From contig NZ_JAGGNW010000011.1 of NCBI RefSeq assembly GCF_018614875.1, positions 682,001 through 746,000 on the forward strand: a stretch of DNA of 64,000 nucleotides, read 5' to 3'. The notes under the pieces were generated by a model. It was not told where the DNA came from, made no database searches, and saw nothing but the letters and a program-made list of their open reading frames with translations. Source of the DNA: Variovorax paradoxus. Lineage in GTDB: Bacteria > Pseudomonadota > Gammaproteobacteria > Burkholderiales > Burkholderiaceae_C. Within the stretch, counting starts at the first letter, position 1. Each line of letters starts with the position of its first letter. Positions 40,049 to 47,785 of this stretch are shown in pieces. Both the position numbers and the translations under genes were made by a program.

Positions 40049-40339
40049 TCAGGATGGCTGCTTCACCTGCCCGACCTTCTCGAAGGTCTTGGGGTCGAAG
40101 AAGGCTTCGGTGCGCTGGCCTTTCTCGTCGAAGCCGTACACCTCGTAGCAGCCATTGAAGTTCTTGATCTGGCGAACCTTCCAGCCTTCGCCGGTGAGCT
40201 TGCGCTGCAGTTCCATCTGCGGACGCATTTCTGCCGTGGGAACCGGCGCGCATTTGACCGCATCGTGTTCGACGAACTGGGCGGACGCGGACGCAGACCA
40301 CAGGATCGCGGTTGCAGCGCAAAGAAGTGACTTGTTCAT
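40049..40339 (-). CDS. Small secreted PepSY domain protein
   Basis: A 96-residue protein with a signal peptide (MNKSLLCAATAILWSASASAQ, cleavage near residue 21) and one PepSY domain (about 40-92; LQRKLTGEGWKVRQIKNFNGCYEVYGFDEKGQRTEAFFDPKT). It contains two cysteines. It lies 12 bases before the cytochrome b561 gene on the same strand. PepSY-b561 pairs are common, but their redox role is inferred. Confidence 0.82.
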   Translation of the reverse strand: MNKSLLCAATAILWSASASAQFVEHDAVKCAPVPTAEMRPQMELQRKLTGEGWKVRQIKNFNGCYEVYGFDEKGQRTEAFFDPKTFEKVGQVKQPS

Positions 40340-40376
40340 GAATGCTCTCCTGACGTTGCAGACACCACGCCGCGGC

Positions 40377-41063
40377 TCAGACGTCGAGCCACATGCGCAG
40401 CAGGTTGTGATAGGTGCTCGTGAGGCCGATCACGCCGGGATCGGTCTCGCCATATTGGCTGCGAAGGTGGCGCAGGTGGTTGTCCATTTCGAACAGCAGC
40501 CGGCGCTGCTCGTCGCTGCGCACCATGCTCTGAATCCAGAAGTAGCTCGCGGTGCGGTAGCCCCGCGTCACCGGCATTACCCGGTGAACACTGGTTCCCG
40601 GATACATCACCATGTCGCCCGCCGCCAGCTTGACGCGCTGCACGCCGAAGGTGTCCTCGATCACGAGTTCGCCGCCGTCGTATTCATCGGGCTCGGCCAG
40701 GAACAGGGTGCACGAAATGTCCGTGCGCACCCGGCCCGAGCCGTCGCGCAGGAAACGGACCGCGCTGTCCACATGATTGCCGAAGCTGTTCGACGCACCG
40801 CCGTAACGGTTGAACAGCGGCGGCGAAATCTGCTTGGGCAACGCGGCCGAGAAGAAGACCTGGTGCCGTTCCAGGCCGCGCAGCAGCAATTGCTGCAGCG
40901 CGCGGGTTTGTTCGCAGTCCTCACGCAGCTGTTCGTTGTTTTTCGCCTGCGCCGACTGGCTGCCGGCGGTGATCCGCCCGTCGCCCCAGGGGGCGTCGGC
41001 AAGGATTGCGCCGGCCTCGCGCAGTTCCTCGGAGGTGAGCACCTGTTTGACGTGCAGCAGCAT
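40377..41063 (-). CDS. piuC: Fe(II)/2-oxoglutarate-dependent dioxygenase, PiuC/PKHD type
   Basis: A 228-residue cupin-fold dioxygenase. The Fe ligands H-x-D are in [14 protein letters not shown] (about residues 95-108), the distal His in [13 protein letters not shown] (about 155-160) and the 2-oxoglutarate Arg follows in YRTASYFW. PiuC-type enzymes sit next to TonB-dependent siderophore receptors, as here: the receptor stop lies 18 bases upstream. The gene probably belongs to the iron-controlled receptor unit. The substrate is unknown. Confidence 0.88.
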   Translation of the reverse strand: MLLHVKQVLTSEELREAGAILADAPWGDGRITAGSQSAQAKNNEQLREDCEQTRALQQLLLRGLERHQVFFSAALPKQISPPLFNRYGGASNSFGNHVDSAVRFLRDGSGRVRTDISCTLFLAEPDEYDGGELVIEDTFGVQRVKLAAGDMVMYPGTSVHRVMPVTRGYRTASYFWIQSMVRSDEQRRLLFEMDNHLRHLRSQYGETDPGVIGLTSTYHNLLRMWLDV

Positions 41064-41081
41064 GGCCCGAGGATAGCCCGA

Positions 41082-43430
41082 TCAGAAGCGCACGCCGACC
41101 GTGCCGAGCACCTGGCGCTTGGCGCCGAGAATGGCGAAGCCCGGATACAGCTGATCGCCGTAGGCCTTGTTGCTGAGGTTGTTGATGTTGATCTGCGCGT
41201 ACACGTCCGGAGTGAACTTGTATTCGAGCATTGCATCGGCCACCACGTAGCCCGGAACACGGGCGGTCGCCGACGCGGCGCCGGTGTTGCCCGTCAGCGG
41301 GCGGTTCTCGGTCGCGCCATGCGCGCCCAGGGCGATGCGCAACTTCGGCGTCGCCTGGTAGCTGAGCCAGACCGCGCCGGACTGCTTGGGCGTGAGGCCC
41401 ACACGCTGGCCGACGGAGGCCTGCGCCGCAGCCGCGCTGCCTGCCTGGTCGATCTTGGCGACCGGGACCCAGGTATATGAACCGTAGATCTCCCACTGCC
41501 GACCCAGGCGGCCGACCACGTCGAGCTCGACGCCGGCAGTGTGCCGCTTGCCCGAGAGCGTGTAGGCCGAGCCGGCGAAGTCCGCATCGGTGGTGCGCTC
41601 GTTGTACTTCTCGGTGCGGAAGATCGCGCCGCGGGTGGAGAGCGCGCCACCCAGCCAGTCGAGCTTGGCACCCACTTCGAGGTTGCGGCTCTTCTCGGGC
41701 GGCGTGTTGGCGTTCTGCGGCGTGACGTACTGGTAGGTGTCGGCCGAGGTATTGAACGAGGTGCCGTACGACACGTAGTACGACTGGGTGTCCGAAGGCT
41801 GGTAGAGCACGCCGCCGCGGTAGCTCCAAGGCGAGTTCGACAGGTGCGTGCTGGTCACGCTCAGCGGCGTGTTGCTCACTACACCCGCGCCTGCGCGGTA
41901 GTTCAGCTGCTCGAAATCACCCTTGAAGCTGTCGTAGCGAATGCCGCCCAGCACCTTCCAGTTCGGTGCGACCTGGACCAGGTCCTGCACGTAAAGCCCA
42001 TAGGCCTTCGCGTCGTAGTTGCTCGAATTGCGCCATTGCGGCGACAGGCCGGTGCCGACGAGACCGGCGCCATCGTCGGGGGTGCCGACGCGCGTGGGCG
42101 GGCGGATGCCCAGTGTGCTGCCGTTGTTCTGGAAACGAACTGCTTCTTCCTTCGAGGCATCGATGCCGGCCAGCAGCTCGTGCTTCACGCCGAGCGCGTC
42201 GAACGCCAGGCTGTAGTCGCTCTGCGCATAGGTGGCCTTGTACCGGTCCTTGCGCGGCGTGAGGCTGCTGCGCGTCAGGAAGGTCGACGGATCGAGCGAG
42301 GTGACCGCCCGGGTGCCGGGGGGGCAGGTGCCGGCTGCCGTCGGGAGCGCGCCACAGGCCCCCACTGCCGTGCTCCACTGCGCCCGTTCGAATACGCCGC
42401 TGCGCAACTGCGTGCGCAGCTCGCCGCCGTTGGCGAACCTGTGCTTCCACGCGCCGTGCACATAGTTTGCTTCGCCGTCGGCGAAGTCCGCGGAGGTGCC
42501 GTAGAAGTTACCGGGCTTGACCGGTGCCAGGCTGCCGTTGACATAGCGCACGGCCGACATCGGCACATTGTTGTTCTTCAGGTGGAACAGGCCGACGGTG
42601 AACTCGTCCGCGGTGCCCAGGCCCCAGCTGTACGAGGGCGCAATGCCATATTTGTCGATCTTCGCGCCGCCATTGTCGGCCTTGTTGTACATCGCATTGA
42701 TGCGCAGCGCCGAGGTCTCGCCGGTGCGCACGTTGAAATCGGCGGTGGTGCGGAAGTAGCCATTGCTGCCGATGGTGCCCACGACATCGGTCTGGTCGGC
42801 CAGCAGCGGCCTTTTGCTGACCTGGTTCACGACACCACCCGTGGAGCCGCGGCCGAAGAGCATGGAAGCCGAGCCGCGCATCACCTCGATGCGGTCGAGG
42901 TTGAAGGTGTCGCGGTCGTACTGCGAGGGGTCGCGCATGCCGTCGATCATGAGGTCGCCGGTGCTGGCGATCGGAAAGCCGCGCAGCCGGATGTCCTGGT
43001 CGGTGCCGTTCTCGGTCGCCGCAAAGGTGATGCCGGCCGAATAGTGCAAGGCGTCCTTGAGCGTGTCGAGCTTGACGTCATCGATCAGCTTTTCGGTGAT
43101 GACGTTGATCGACTGCGGAATATCGCGGATCTCCTGCGTTCCCTTGCCGATGTTGGTTTTCTTGGTCTGGACCTGATCCTTGCCCTGGATCTCCGCCTGC
43201 TCCGTCACCGTGATGGTTCCGAGGGTGCCGCCCTGTACCGGCGCTTCCGGTGTCTGCGCCCAGCTGCTGACCGAAGCGGCCAACATCAGTGCTCCGAAAG
43301 GCAGGAGTGCCGCTTCGCGCGGCAGGCTGCCTGTCGCGGCGCCGGCCGCGGGAACCGGAGAAGACAACGAGCGCGACGCACGAGCGCGCCGACGGGCGAC
43401 ATTGGACAAAGTAACCTCCCAGAAAGCCAA
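41082..43430 (-). CDS. fiu: TonB-dependent siderophore receptor, Fiu-like
   Basis: A 782-residue outer-membrane receptor. The N-terminus is unusually long (about 58 residues before a likely SSWAQ cleavage site), so the start may lie further in. A TonB box-like TITVTEQA is near residue 72. The plug domain (IPQSINVITEKLIDDVKLDTLKDALHYSAG, about 105-135) leads to a 22-strand barrel ending in VRF, with terminal Phe. Catecholate specificity is inferred from resemblance to Fiu and the adjacent PiuC gene. A Fur-like site lies upstream (43516-43530). Confidence 0.9.
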   Translation of the reverse strand: MAFWEVTLSNVARRRARASRSLSSPVPAAGAATGSLPREAALLPFGALMLAASVSSWAQTPEAPVQGGTLGTITVTEQAEIQGKDQVQTKKTNIGKGTQEIRDIPQSINVITEKLIDDVKLDTLKDALHYSAGITFAATENGTDQDIRLRGFPIASTGDLMIDGMRDPSQYDRDTFNLDRIEVMRGSASMLFGRGSTGGVVNQVSKRPLLADQTDVVGTIGSNGYFRTTADFNVRTGETSALRINAMYNKADNGGAKIDKYGIAPSYSWGLGTADEFTVGLFHLKNNNVPMSAVRYVNGSLAPVKPGNFYGTSADFADGEANYVHGAWKHRFANGGELRTQLRSGVFERAQWSTAVGACGALPTAAGTCPPGTRAVTSLDPSTFLTRSSLTPRKDRYKATYAQSDYSLAFDALGVKHELLAGIDASKEEAVRFQNNGSTLGIRPPTRVGTPDDGAGLVGTGLSPQWRNSSNYDAKAYGLYVQDLVQVAPNWKVLGGIRYDSFKGDFEQLNYRAGAGVVSNTPLSVTSTHLSNSPWSYRGGVLYQPSDTQSYYVSYGTSFNTSADTYQYVTPQNANTPPEKSRNLEVGAKLDWLGGALSTRGAIFRTEKYNERTTDADFAGSAYTLSGKRHTAGVELDVVGRLGRQWEIYGSYTWVPVAKIDQAGSAAAAQASVGQRVGLTPKQSGAVWLSYQATPKLRIALGAHGATENRPLTGNTGAASATARVPGYVVADAMLEYKFTPDVYAQININNLSNKAYGDQLYPGFAILGAKRQVLGTVGVRF

Positions 43431-43515
43431 ACGGCTGGTTTGAATGGCTGGCTGGGACCGGTGCGTTACCGGTGGTGGCTCGCCGAAATTGGGCTGGAGT
43501 GTAGTGCGAACGTAG

Positions 43516-43530
43516 TCTTAACCATTCGCA
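43516..43530 (-). promoter_or_regulatory. Putative Fur box of the siderophore-receptor gene
   Basis: On the minus strand the 15-mer TGCGAATGGTTAAGA fits the 7-1-7 Fur pattern TGATAATnATTATCA at 10 of 14 positions and has the same half-site TGCGAAT as the hemP operator. It is 86 bases before the receptor start. A second weaker site may lie at 43554-43568. Confidence 0.5.
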
Positions 43531-43623
43531 TTTAGATTCACTTGTTGTTAAAATGCGACTTGTTCCCACGGCACCCGGATCACACCAAAAACCAATACGG
43601 AAGACCTCCTGCCGGGATAGTTA

Positions 43624-43653
43624 TTGAAAATGCGAGAGATTCGTATTTATAAT
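43624..43653 (+). promoter_or_regulatory. bfd promoter with Fur box in its spacer
   Basis: TTGAAA (43624-43629) and TATAAT (43648-43653) are separated by 18 bases. The spacer holds TGCGAGAGATTCGTA (43631-43645), a palindromic Fur-like site in which the two arms TGCGA and TCGTA match the same half-site as hemP. A Fur dimer there would block polymerase directly. bfd starts 43 bases downstream of the -10. Confidence 0.65.
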
Positions 43654-43696
43654 CGGCTCGAACCCAACCAGCCAGCCAACTGCCGCTTTCACCGCC

Positions 43697-43969
43697 ATGA
43701 TCGTTTGCGTCTGCCGCCGAGTCTCCGACCGTGAAATCGCACGTCACGTGCGCGCCGGCATGACTTTCGACGAAGTCCAGTTCGAGCTTGGCGTGGCCAC
43801 CCAGTGTGGCCAATGTGAAGGCTGTGCGCGCGATATCGTCGCGCAGTGCAGCGCTTCTCACCCGGTCGCCGCGTTGAATCGCGAATCGGGAACGAGTGCG
43901 ATCCAGCTTGCCACCTCCATCACGGAAAGCAAGGCATGGAACTCTTCTCGGCACTCGGCGGCAGCCTGA
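43697..43969 (+). CDS. bfd: Bacterioferritin-associated ferredoxin Bfd
   Basis: A 90-residue [2Fe-2S] protein of the BFD family. The four cluster cysteines are Cys4 and Cys6 (IVCVCRRVSD) and Cys37 and Cys40 (ATQCGQCEGC). The family reduces and frees iron from bacterioferritin. The C-terminal 25 residues (ITESKAWNSSRHSAAA end) extend beyond the core. The promoter at 43624 is probably Fur-controlled, so the gene is expected to rise when iron is low. Its 3' end overlaps the small ORF at 43936. Confidence 0.93.
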   Translation: MIVCVCRRVSDREIARHVRAGMTFDEVQFELGVATQCGQCEGCARDIVAQCSASHPVAALNRESGTSAIQLATSITESKAWNSSRHSAAA

Positions 43970-44010
43970 TACTCGTTGCAGGCTCGGTCTGGTGGATCTT
44001 TCGTAAGTAA
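43936..44010 (+). CDS. Candidate 24-residue small membrane protein
   Basis: An ATG at 43936, with GGAAAGCAAGG just before it, opens a frame of 24 residues. It begins MELFSALGG, continues as one hydrophobic helix (SLILVAGSVW) and ends WWIFRK before TAA at 44008-44010. The pattern of a single membrane helix with a basic end is typical of small membrane proteins. It overlaps the last 34 bases of bfd in another frame and precedes tonB by 70 bases. No homologue is known to me; function unknown. Confidence 0.5.
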   Translation: MELFSALGGSLILVAGSVWWIFRK

Positions 44011-44080
44011 ACAGTAGTCGTAGCGGTTTTGCTGCAATCGAGGCACGCTCCGTGCGCGCCCGCATTCGAATTGGTTGATC

Positions 44081-44788
44081 GTGTCTGACCGCTTTGCCCC
44101 CCCTCCCTCCGTTCTGGGCCTCTCGCGCAATGCACTCATTGCCGGGGGCGTGATCCTGTTTCATGCAGCTGCGCTGTGGGCGCTGCAAAGCGGCTTGCTG
44201 CGCCGTGCTGCCGAAGTGGTGATTCCCGTCGAAATACTGAGCCAGTTCGTCGAGCCGCCCAAGCCGGCCGAGCCTCCGCCTCCTCCCCCCCCGCCGCCTC
44301 CGCAGCGCAAGCCCGAGGCCGTCAAGCCCCCGCCCCGCCCGGTGGCAATACGCGAGCCGAAGCCGACGCCCGCGCCCAGCGCTCCCGTGGGCGTGCCCGA
44401 GCCTCCTCCCCCTGCGCCGGCGCCCGTGGCAGAGGCCCCGGCGCCGCCCGCTCCACCGGCGCCGCCGCCAGCACCACCCGCCCCGCCCGCACCGCGGACG
44501 ATCGAAATTTCGGAAGGCCAGACGCGCTACGTCAGGGAGCCCAAGCTCGTCTATCCCAGCATGAGCCGGCGGCTGGGCGAGTCGGGAACATCGGTCGTGT
44601 CGATCTATTTCGACAGCGAAGGCTTCGCCAAGCGCGTCGAACTCTTCAAGTCCTCCGGATTCGAACGGCTGGACGAAGCGGCGCTCAGCGCCGCCCGAAC
44701 CGCCCAGGTCACGCCCTTCAGACAAACGGGAGGCAACGCTCAGACCACCTACCTGCTGCGGGCCCCCTTCTCATTCAAACTGAACTAA
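44081..44788 (+). CDS. tonB: Energy transducer TonB
   Basis: A protein of about 235 residues. It has one N-terminal membrane anchor (about residues 18-38, LIAGGVILFHAAALWALQSG with the conserved His), a long Pro-rich spacer (about residues 55-145, many PPPPP and PAPPAP repeats) and a C-terminal TonB domain (about 150-235) with YPSMSRRLGESGTSVVSIYFDSEGF. The start is GTG 44081 (or TTG 44075). exbB follows at 22 bases. It transmits the proton-motive force to outer-membrane receptors such as the Fiu-like one here. Confidence 0.93.
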   Translation: MSDRFAPPPSVLGLSRNALIAGGVILFHAAALWALQSGLLRRAAEVVIPVEILSQFVEPPKPAEPPPPPPPPPPQRKPEAVKPPPRPVAIREPKPTPAPSAPVGVPEPPPPAPAPVAEAPAPPAPPAPPPAPPAPPAPRTIEISEGQTRYVREPKLVYPSMSRRLGESGTSVVSIYFDSEGFAKRVELFKSSGFERLDEAALSAARTAQVTPFRQTGGNAQTTYLLRAPFSFKLN

Positions 44789-44810
44789 TTTTTCTCTGGA
44801 GCAACTTCGT

Positions 44811-45527
44811 ATGGATTCCCAATTCGGCTTGATGAACGTCTGGAACCAGGGCGATTTCGTCACCAAGGCCGTCGCGATGCTGTTGATCGGCATGTCGCTT
44901 GCGTCGTGGATCGTGATCATCGTCAAGGCCCTCGACGTCATCAAATACAAGCGCCTTGCCAAGCATTCGCAGGACTTCTGGCACAGCGAAGACTTCGCAA
45001 CCGCGCTCAACAAGCTCGGCAAGGACGACAGCAACCCGTTTCGCGCGCTCGCGCTCGAGGGCCGCGAAGCGGCTGCGCATCACCGCAATACAAAAGCCCA
45101 CCTGCACGATGCGCTGGATGTGAGCGACTGGATCACGCGCGCGCTGCGCAACGGCATCGACGCATTCACCGCGCGTCTTCAAACCGGCCTGGCCATCCTG
45201 GCATCGGTGGGTTCGACGGCCCCTTTCATCGGCCTGTTCGGCACCGTCTGGGGCATCTATCACGCGCTCATGAGCATCAGTACGGCCGGCCAGGCCACCA
45301 TCGACAAGGTGGCGGGCCCCATCGGCGAAGCACTGATCATGACGGCGCTGGGTCTTGCCGTGGCCATTCCGGCGGTGCTGGGCTACAACGCGCTGGTGCG
45401 CGGCAACAAGTTCGTGCTCACCAAGCTCAACAGCTTTGCGCATGACCTCCACGCCTACTTCGTGACGGGAGCACGCGTGCAAAGCGGCGGCGGCGATGCC
45501 ATCGTGGTTCCGCTCAAGAAGGGCTGA
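44811..45527 (+). CDS. exbB: TonB-system energizer ExbB (MotA/TolQ/ExbB family)
   Basis: A 238-residue MotA/TolQ/ExbB protein with three membrane helices (about residues 14-38, 130-155 and 175-200). GLAILASVGSTAPFIGLFGTVWGIYHALM (about 127-155) is the family signature. Forms the stator channel with ExbD. It starts 22 bases after tonB and its stop lies 5 bases before exbD, so the three genes are one operon. Confidence 0.95.
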   Translation: MDSQFGLMNVWNQGDFVTKAVAMLLIGMSLASWIVIIVKALDVIKYKRLAKHSQDFWHSEDFATALNKLGKDDSNPFRALALEGREAAAHHRNTKAHLHDALDVSDWITRALRNGIDAFTARLQTGLAILASVGSTAPFIGLFGTVWGIYHALMSISTAGQATIDKVAGPIGEALIMTALGLAVAIPAVLGYNALVRGNKFVLTKLNSFAHDLHAYFVTGARVQSGGGDAIVVPLKKG

Positions 45528-45532
45528 GCATC

Positions 45533-45946
45533 ATGGCTTTTGGAACCCAGGACGAACCCGATGAGGTGATGAACGAGATCAACATGACGCCGCTGGTCGA
45601 CGTCATGCTGGTGCTCCTGATCATCTTCATCATCACCGTGCCGGTGATGAAGCACGCAGTCAACATCGATCTGCCCCGCGCCACCAGCGAACCCGAGCAG
45701 CCCAAGCCGCAGAACATCCTGTTCAGCATCACCGCCGACGGCAGCTACTACTGGAACGAACAGAAGATCGAAGACGGCGAACTGGCCGGCCGCCTGGCCG
45801 CCGAGGCCGCCAAGGACCCGCAGCCCGAACTGCACATTCGCGGCGACAAGGCCGTTCGCTACGAGCGCGTGGCCAAGGCCATGTCGCAAGCGCGAGAAGC
45901 CGGCGTGCGCAAGATCGGCTTCATCACCGAACCCGACGTGAAGTAA
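45533..45946 (+). CDS. exbD: Biopolymer transporter ExbD
   Basis: A 137-residue ExbD/TolR protein with one N-terminal helix (about residues 18-38). NEINMTPLVDVMLVLLIIFIIT contains the membrane Asp (about residue 24) that carries the proton. The periplasmic domain extends through DKAVRYERVAKAMSQAREAGVRKIGFIT. It is the last gene of the tonB-exbB-exbD unit; a Fur box and hemP follow. Confidence 0.95.
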   Translation: MAFGTQDEPDEVMNEINMTPLVDVMLVLLIIFIITVPVMKHAVNIDLPRATSEPEQPKPQNILFSITADGSYYWNEQKIEDGELAGRLAAEAAKDPQPELHIRGDKAVRYERVAKAMSQAREAGVRKIGFITEPDVK

Positions 45947-45983
45947 GTCACTGAATGGCCCCAAAAAAAGTTGATCGCCGTGA

Positions 45984-46012
45984 TTGACTTTTTATTGCGA
46001 ATCATTATCATT
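45984..46012 (+). promoter_or_regulatory. hemP promoter with Fur box
   Basis: TTGACT (45984-45989) and TATCAT (46006-46011) are separated by 16 bases. TGCGAATCATTATCA (45996-46010) matches the 15-base Fur consensus TGATAATnATTATCA at 12 of 14 informative positions and covers the -10 element. This is the best Fur site in the window. Confidence 0.8.
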
Positions 46013-46041
46013 CACTCATCGCCTCGATAAGGGAATTTCAA

Positions 46042-46254
46042 ATGCAAGCCAAGCCGAATGCCTTTTCTGTTCTGAGCCATCCTTCGCTCGATCAATCGGG
46101 TGGCGGACATGCATCCATCCAGGCACCGCGTCCGGCGCCCATGGTCGAAAGCACGGAGCTTCTCAAGGGAAGCAAAACCGTGGGCATCATGCACAACGGC
46201 TCCCTCTATCGGCTCCAGGCCACCAAACTCGGCAAGCTGATCCTCACCAAGTAA
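46042..46254 (+). CDS. hemP: Hemin uptake protein HemP/HmuP
   Basis: A 70-residue member of the HemP family. The C-terminal half (residues about 39-70, STELLKGSKTVGIMHNGSLYRL then QATKLGKLILTK) is the conserved core. In Burkholderia and Bradyrhizobium, HmuP-type proteins are needed for expression of the heme receptor gene. No heme receptor gene lies beside it. A Fur box covers its promoter and a terminator follows its stop. Confidence 0.92.
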   Translation: MQAKPNAFSVLSHPSLDQSGGGHASIQAPRPAPMVESTELLKGSKTVGIMHNGSLYRLQATKLGKLILTK

Positions 46255-46296
46255 GAGAGAGATCAGCCCGCCCTTCGCGCAAGTTTCATCGTGGGG

Positions 46297-46333
46297 CGAC
46301 TTGAGGAGATTTCATCTCCGAGGGTCGTTTTTT
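46297..46333 (+). terminator. Intrinsic terminator after hemP
   Basis: CGAC...GGAGAT-TTC-ATCTCC...GGTCG forms a stem with an internal loop followed by a run of six T's. It is 42 bases past the hemP stop. Confidence 0.75.
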
Positions 46334-46387
46334 GCTAGCCAACGGTTCGCCGACTAGCCAAGCTTTTTTTCACGCTGGATATCCAAC

Positions 46388-46416
46388 AAAAACGCCGACT
46401 CGAAAGTCGGCGTTTT
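46388..46416. terminator. Intrinsic terminator downstream of the GlcG/HbpS-like gene
   Basis: AACGCCGACT-CGAA-AGTCGGCGTT forms a 10-bp stem flanked by A's upstream and TTT downstream. It can work in both directions; it lies 19 bases past the stop of the minus-strand gene. Confidence 0.8.
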
Positions 46417-46435
46417 GCTTTGGCGCTTCGAACGC

Positions 46436-46843
46436 TCAAAGACCGAGGGCTGCAATGCCTGCCTTGGCGATCTGGGCATCTTCGTTCGACTTCACGCCGC
46501 TCACGCCGACGGCGCCGATCACCTGGCCGTCCTTCACGATGGGCACGCCGCCCTCCAGCAAGCCCTGCACAGCGGGCGCCGTGAGAAACGCGGTCCGGCC
46601 GCCGTTGATGATGTCTTCGTAGACCTTGCTCTCGCGGCGTCCCATGGCTGCCGTATGCGCCTTGGCGGGCGCGATATGGGAAGACAATGCCGCAGCGCCA
46701 TCGAGGCGCTGGAGCCAGAGCAGATTGCCAGCGTCGTCGGAGATGGCAATGGTCACGGCCCAGTTGTTCTTCAGGGCTTCGGCTTCGGCAGCCGCGGCAA
46801 TGGCCTTGACATCGGCGAGTTCGAGGAAGGACTTGGTCTTCAT
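46436..46843 (-). CDS. GlcG/HbpS family heme-binding-like protein
   Basis: A 135-residue GlcG/HbpS-domain protein. TIAISDDAGNLLWLQRLDGAAALSSHIAPAKAHTAA (about residues 34-69) and GGVPIVKDGQVIGAVGVSGVKSNEDAQIAKAG (about 98-129) are the signature. HbpS binds heme and senses redox stress in Streptomyces; GlcG is linked to glycolate use. No signal peptide is seen from the ATG 46843 start. Its place beside hemP makes heme binding plausible, but that is inference. Confidence 0.82.
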   Translation of the reverse strand: MKTKSFLELADVKAIAAAAEAEALKNNWAVTIAISDDAGNLLWLQRLDGAAALSSHIAPAKAHTAAMGRRESKVYEDIINGGRTAFLTAPAVQGLLEGGVPIVKDGQVIGAVGVSGVKSNEDAQIAKAGIAALGL

Positions 46844-47021
46844 GTTGAGAATCAGGGTTGCGTAGAAACCCGACAGCATAACGGCCAACCGGCCCGGAAC
46901 CGCCGCGTCCCTGGCGCGGACCTTAGGACCATCGTCCATACGGTCTTTGCGCCGCCCCCCTCTTGCAGACCCCTAGAATGCGCCCAACTGCGTCATTGCA
47001 GCAACCAAAGGAGCTACGGCC

Positions 47022-47723
47022 ATGAACGACCGCGTTACCACCCTCGACACTTCCGCCGGCTACGGCCAGGCGCTGCCGCAGGCTGAGCGCCAACGCGTCC
47101 TGCGCAATACCTACTGGCTGCTCGCGCTGAGCATGCTGCCCACCGTGTTGGGCGCCTGGATCGGCGTCAGCACCGGCATCACCCGTTCGCTCACGGGCGG
47201 ACTGGGCCTCATGGTTTTCCTCGGCGGCGCCTTCGGCTTCATGTTCGCCATCGAGAAAACCAAGAACTCGGCGGCCGGCGTGCCGGTGCTGCTGGCCTTC
47301 ACCTTCTTCATGGGCCTGATGCTGTCGCGGCTGATCGCGATGGTGCTCGGCTTCAAGAACGGTTCCGAGCTCGTCATGACCGCGTTCGGCGGCACCGCAG
47401 GCGTGTTCTTCGTGATGGCGTCTCTGGCCACGGTGATCAAGCGCGACCTGTCCGGCATGGGCAAATGGCTCTTCGTCGGCGCCATGGTGCTGATGGTAGG
47501 TGCCATCATCAACGTCTTCGTCGGCTCGAGCGCCGGCATGATGGCCATCTCGGTGGCGGCCATCGGCATCTTCTCGGCCTTCATGCTCTACGACCTGAAG
47601 CAGATCATGGACGGCGGCGAAACCAACTACATCAGCGCCACGCTCGCGCTCTACCTGGACCTGTTCAACGTGTTCCAGAGCCTGCTGGCCCTGCTGGGCA
47701 TTGCCGGCGGCGAACGCGACTGA
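47022..47723 (+). CDS. Bax inhibitor-1/YccA family membrane protein
   Basis: A 233-residue BI-1 family protein with about seven membrane helices. LRNTYWLLALSMLPTVLGAWIGV starts the membrane part (about 26). The C-terminal SAFMLYDLKQIMDGGETNYISATLALYLDLFNVFQSLLALLG holds the two conserved Asp residues that gate calcium or protons in the BsYetJ structure. In E. coli relatives (YccA, YbhL) it affects FtsH. It is divergent from the GlcG/HbpS-like gene. Confidence 0.9.
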   Translation: MNDRVTTLDTSAGYGQALPQAERQRVLRNTYWLLALSMLPTVLGAWIGVSTGITRSLTGGLGLMVFLGGAFGFMFAIEKTKNSAAGVPVLLAFTFFMGLMLSRLIAMVLGFKNGSELVMTAFGGTAGVFFVMASLATVIKRDLSGMGKWLFVGAMVLMVGAIINVFVGSSAGMMAISVAAIGIFSAFMLYDLKQIMDGGETNYISATLALYLDLFNVFQSLLALLGIAGGERD

Positions 47724-47756
47724 GCGAACGAGCAAGGCGGCGCCGCATGCGCCAAT

Positions 47757-47785
47757 GAAAAAAGGGCCCGGCGGGCCCTTTTTTC
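47757..47785. terminator. Bidirectional intrinsic terminator
   Basis: AAAAAAGGGCCC-GGC-GGGCCCTTTTTT serves the convergent BI-1-like and rlmD genes. It ends at the rlmD stop codon. Confidence 0.88.

Noticed and set aside
44270..44500. Dense CCG/CCC repeats considered as a tandem repeat or array
   Set aside because: They encode the Pro-rich spacer of TonB, which is normal for that protein; spacers of constant size and sequence typical of CRISPR are absent.
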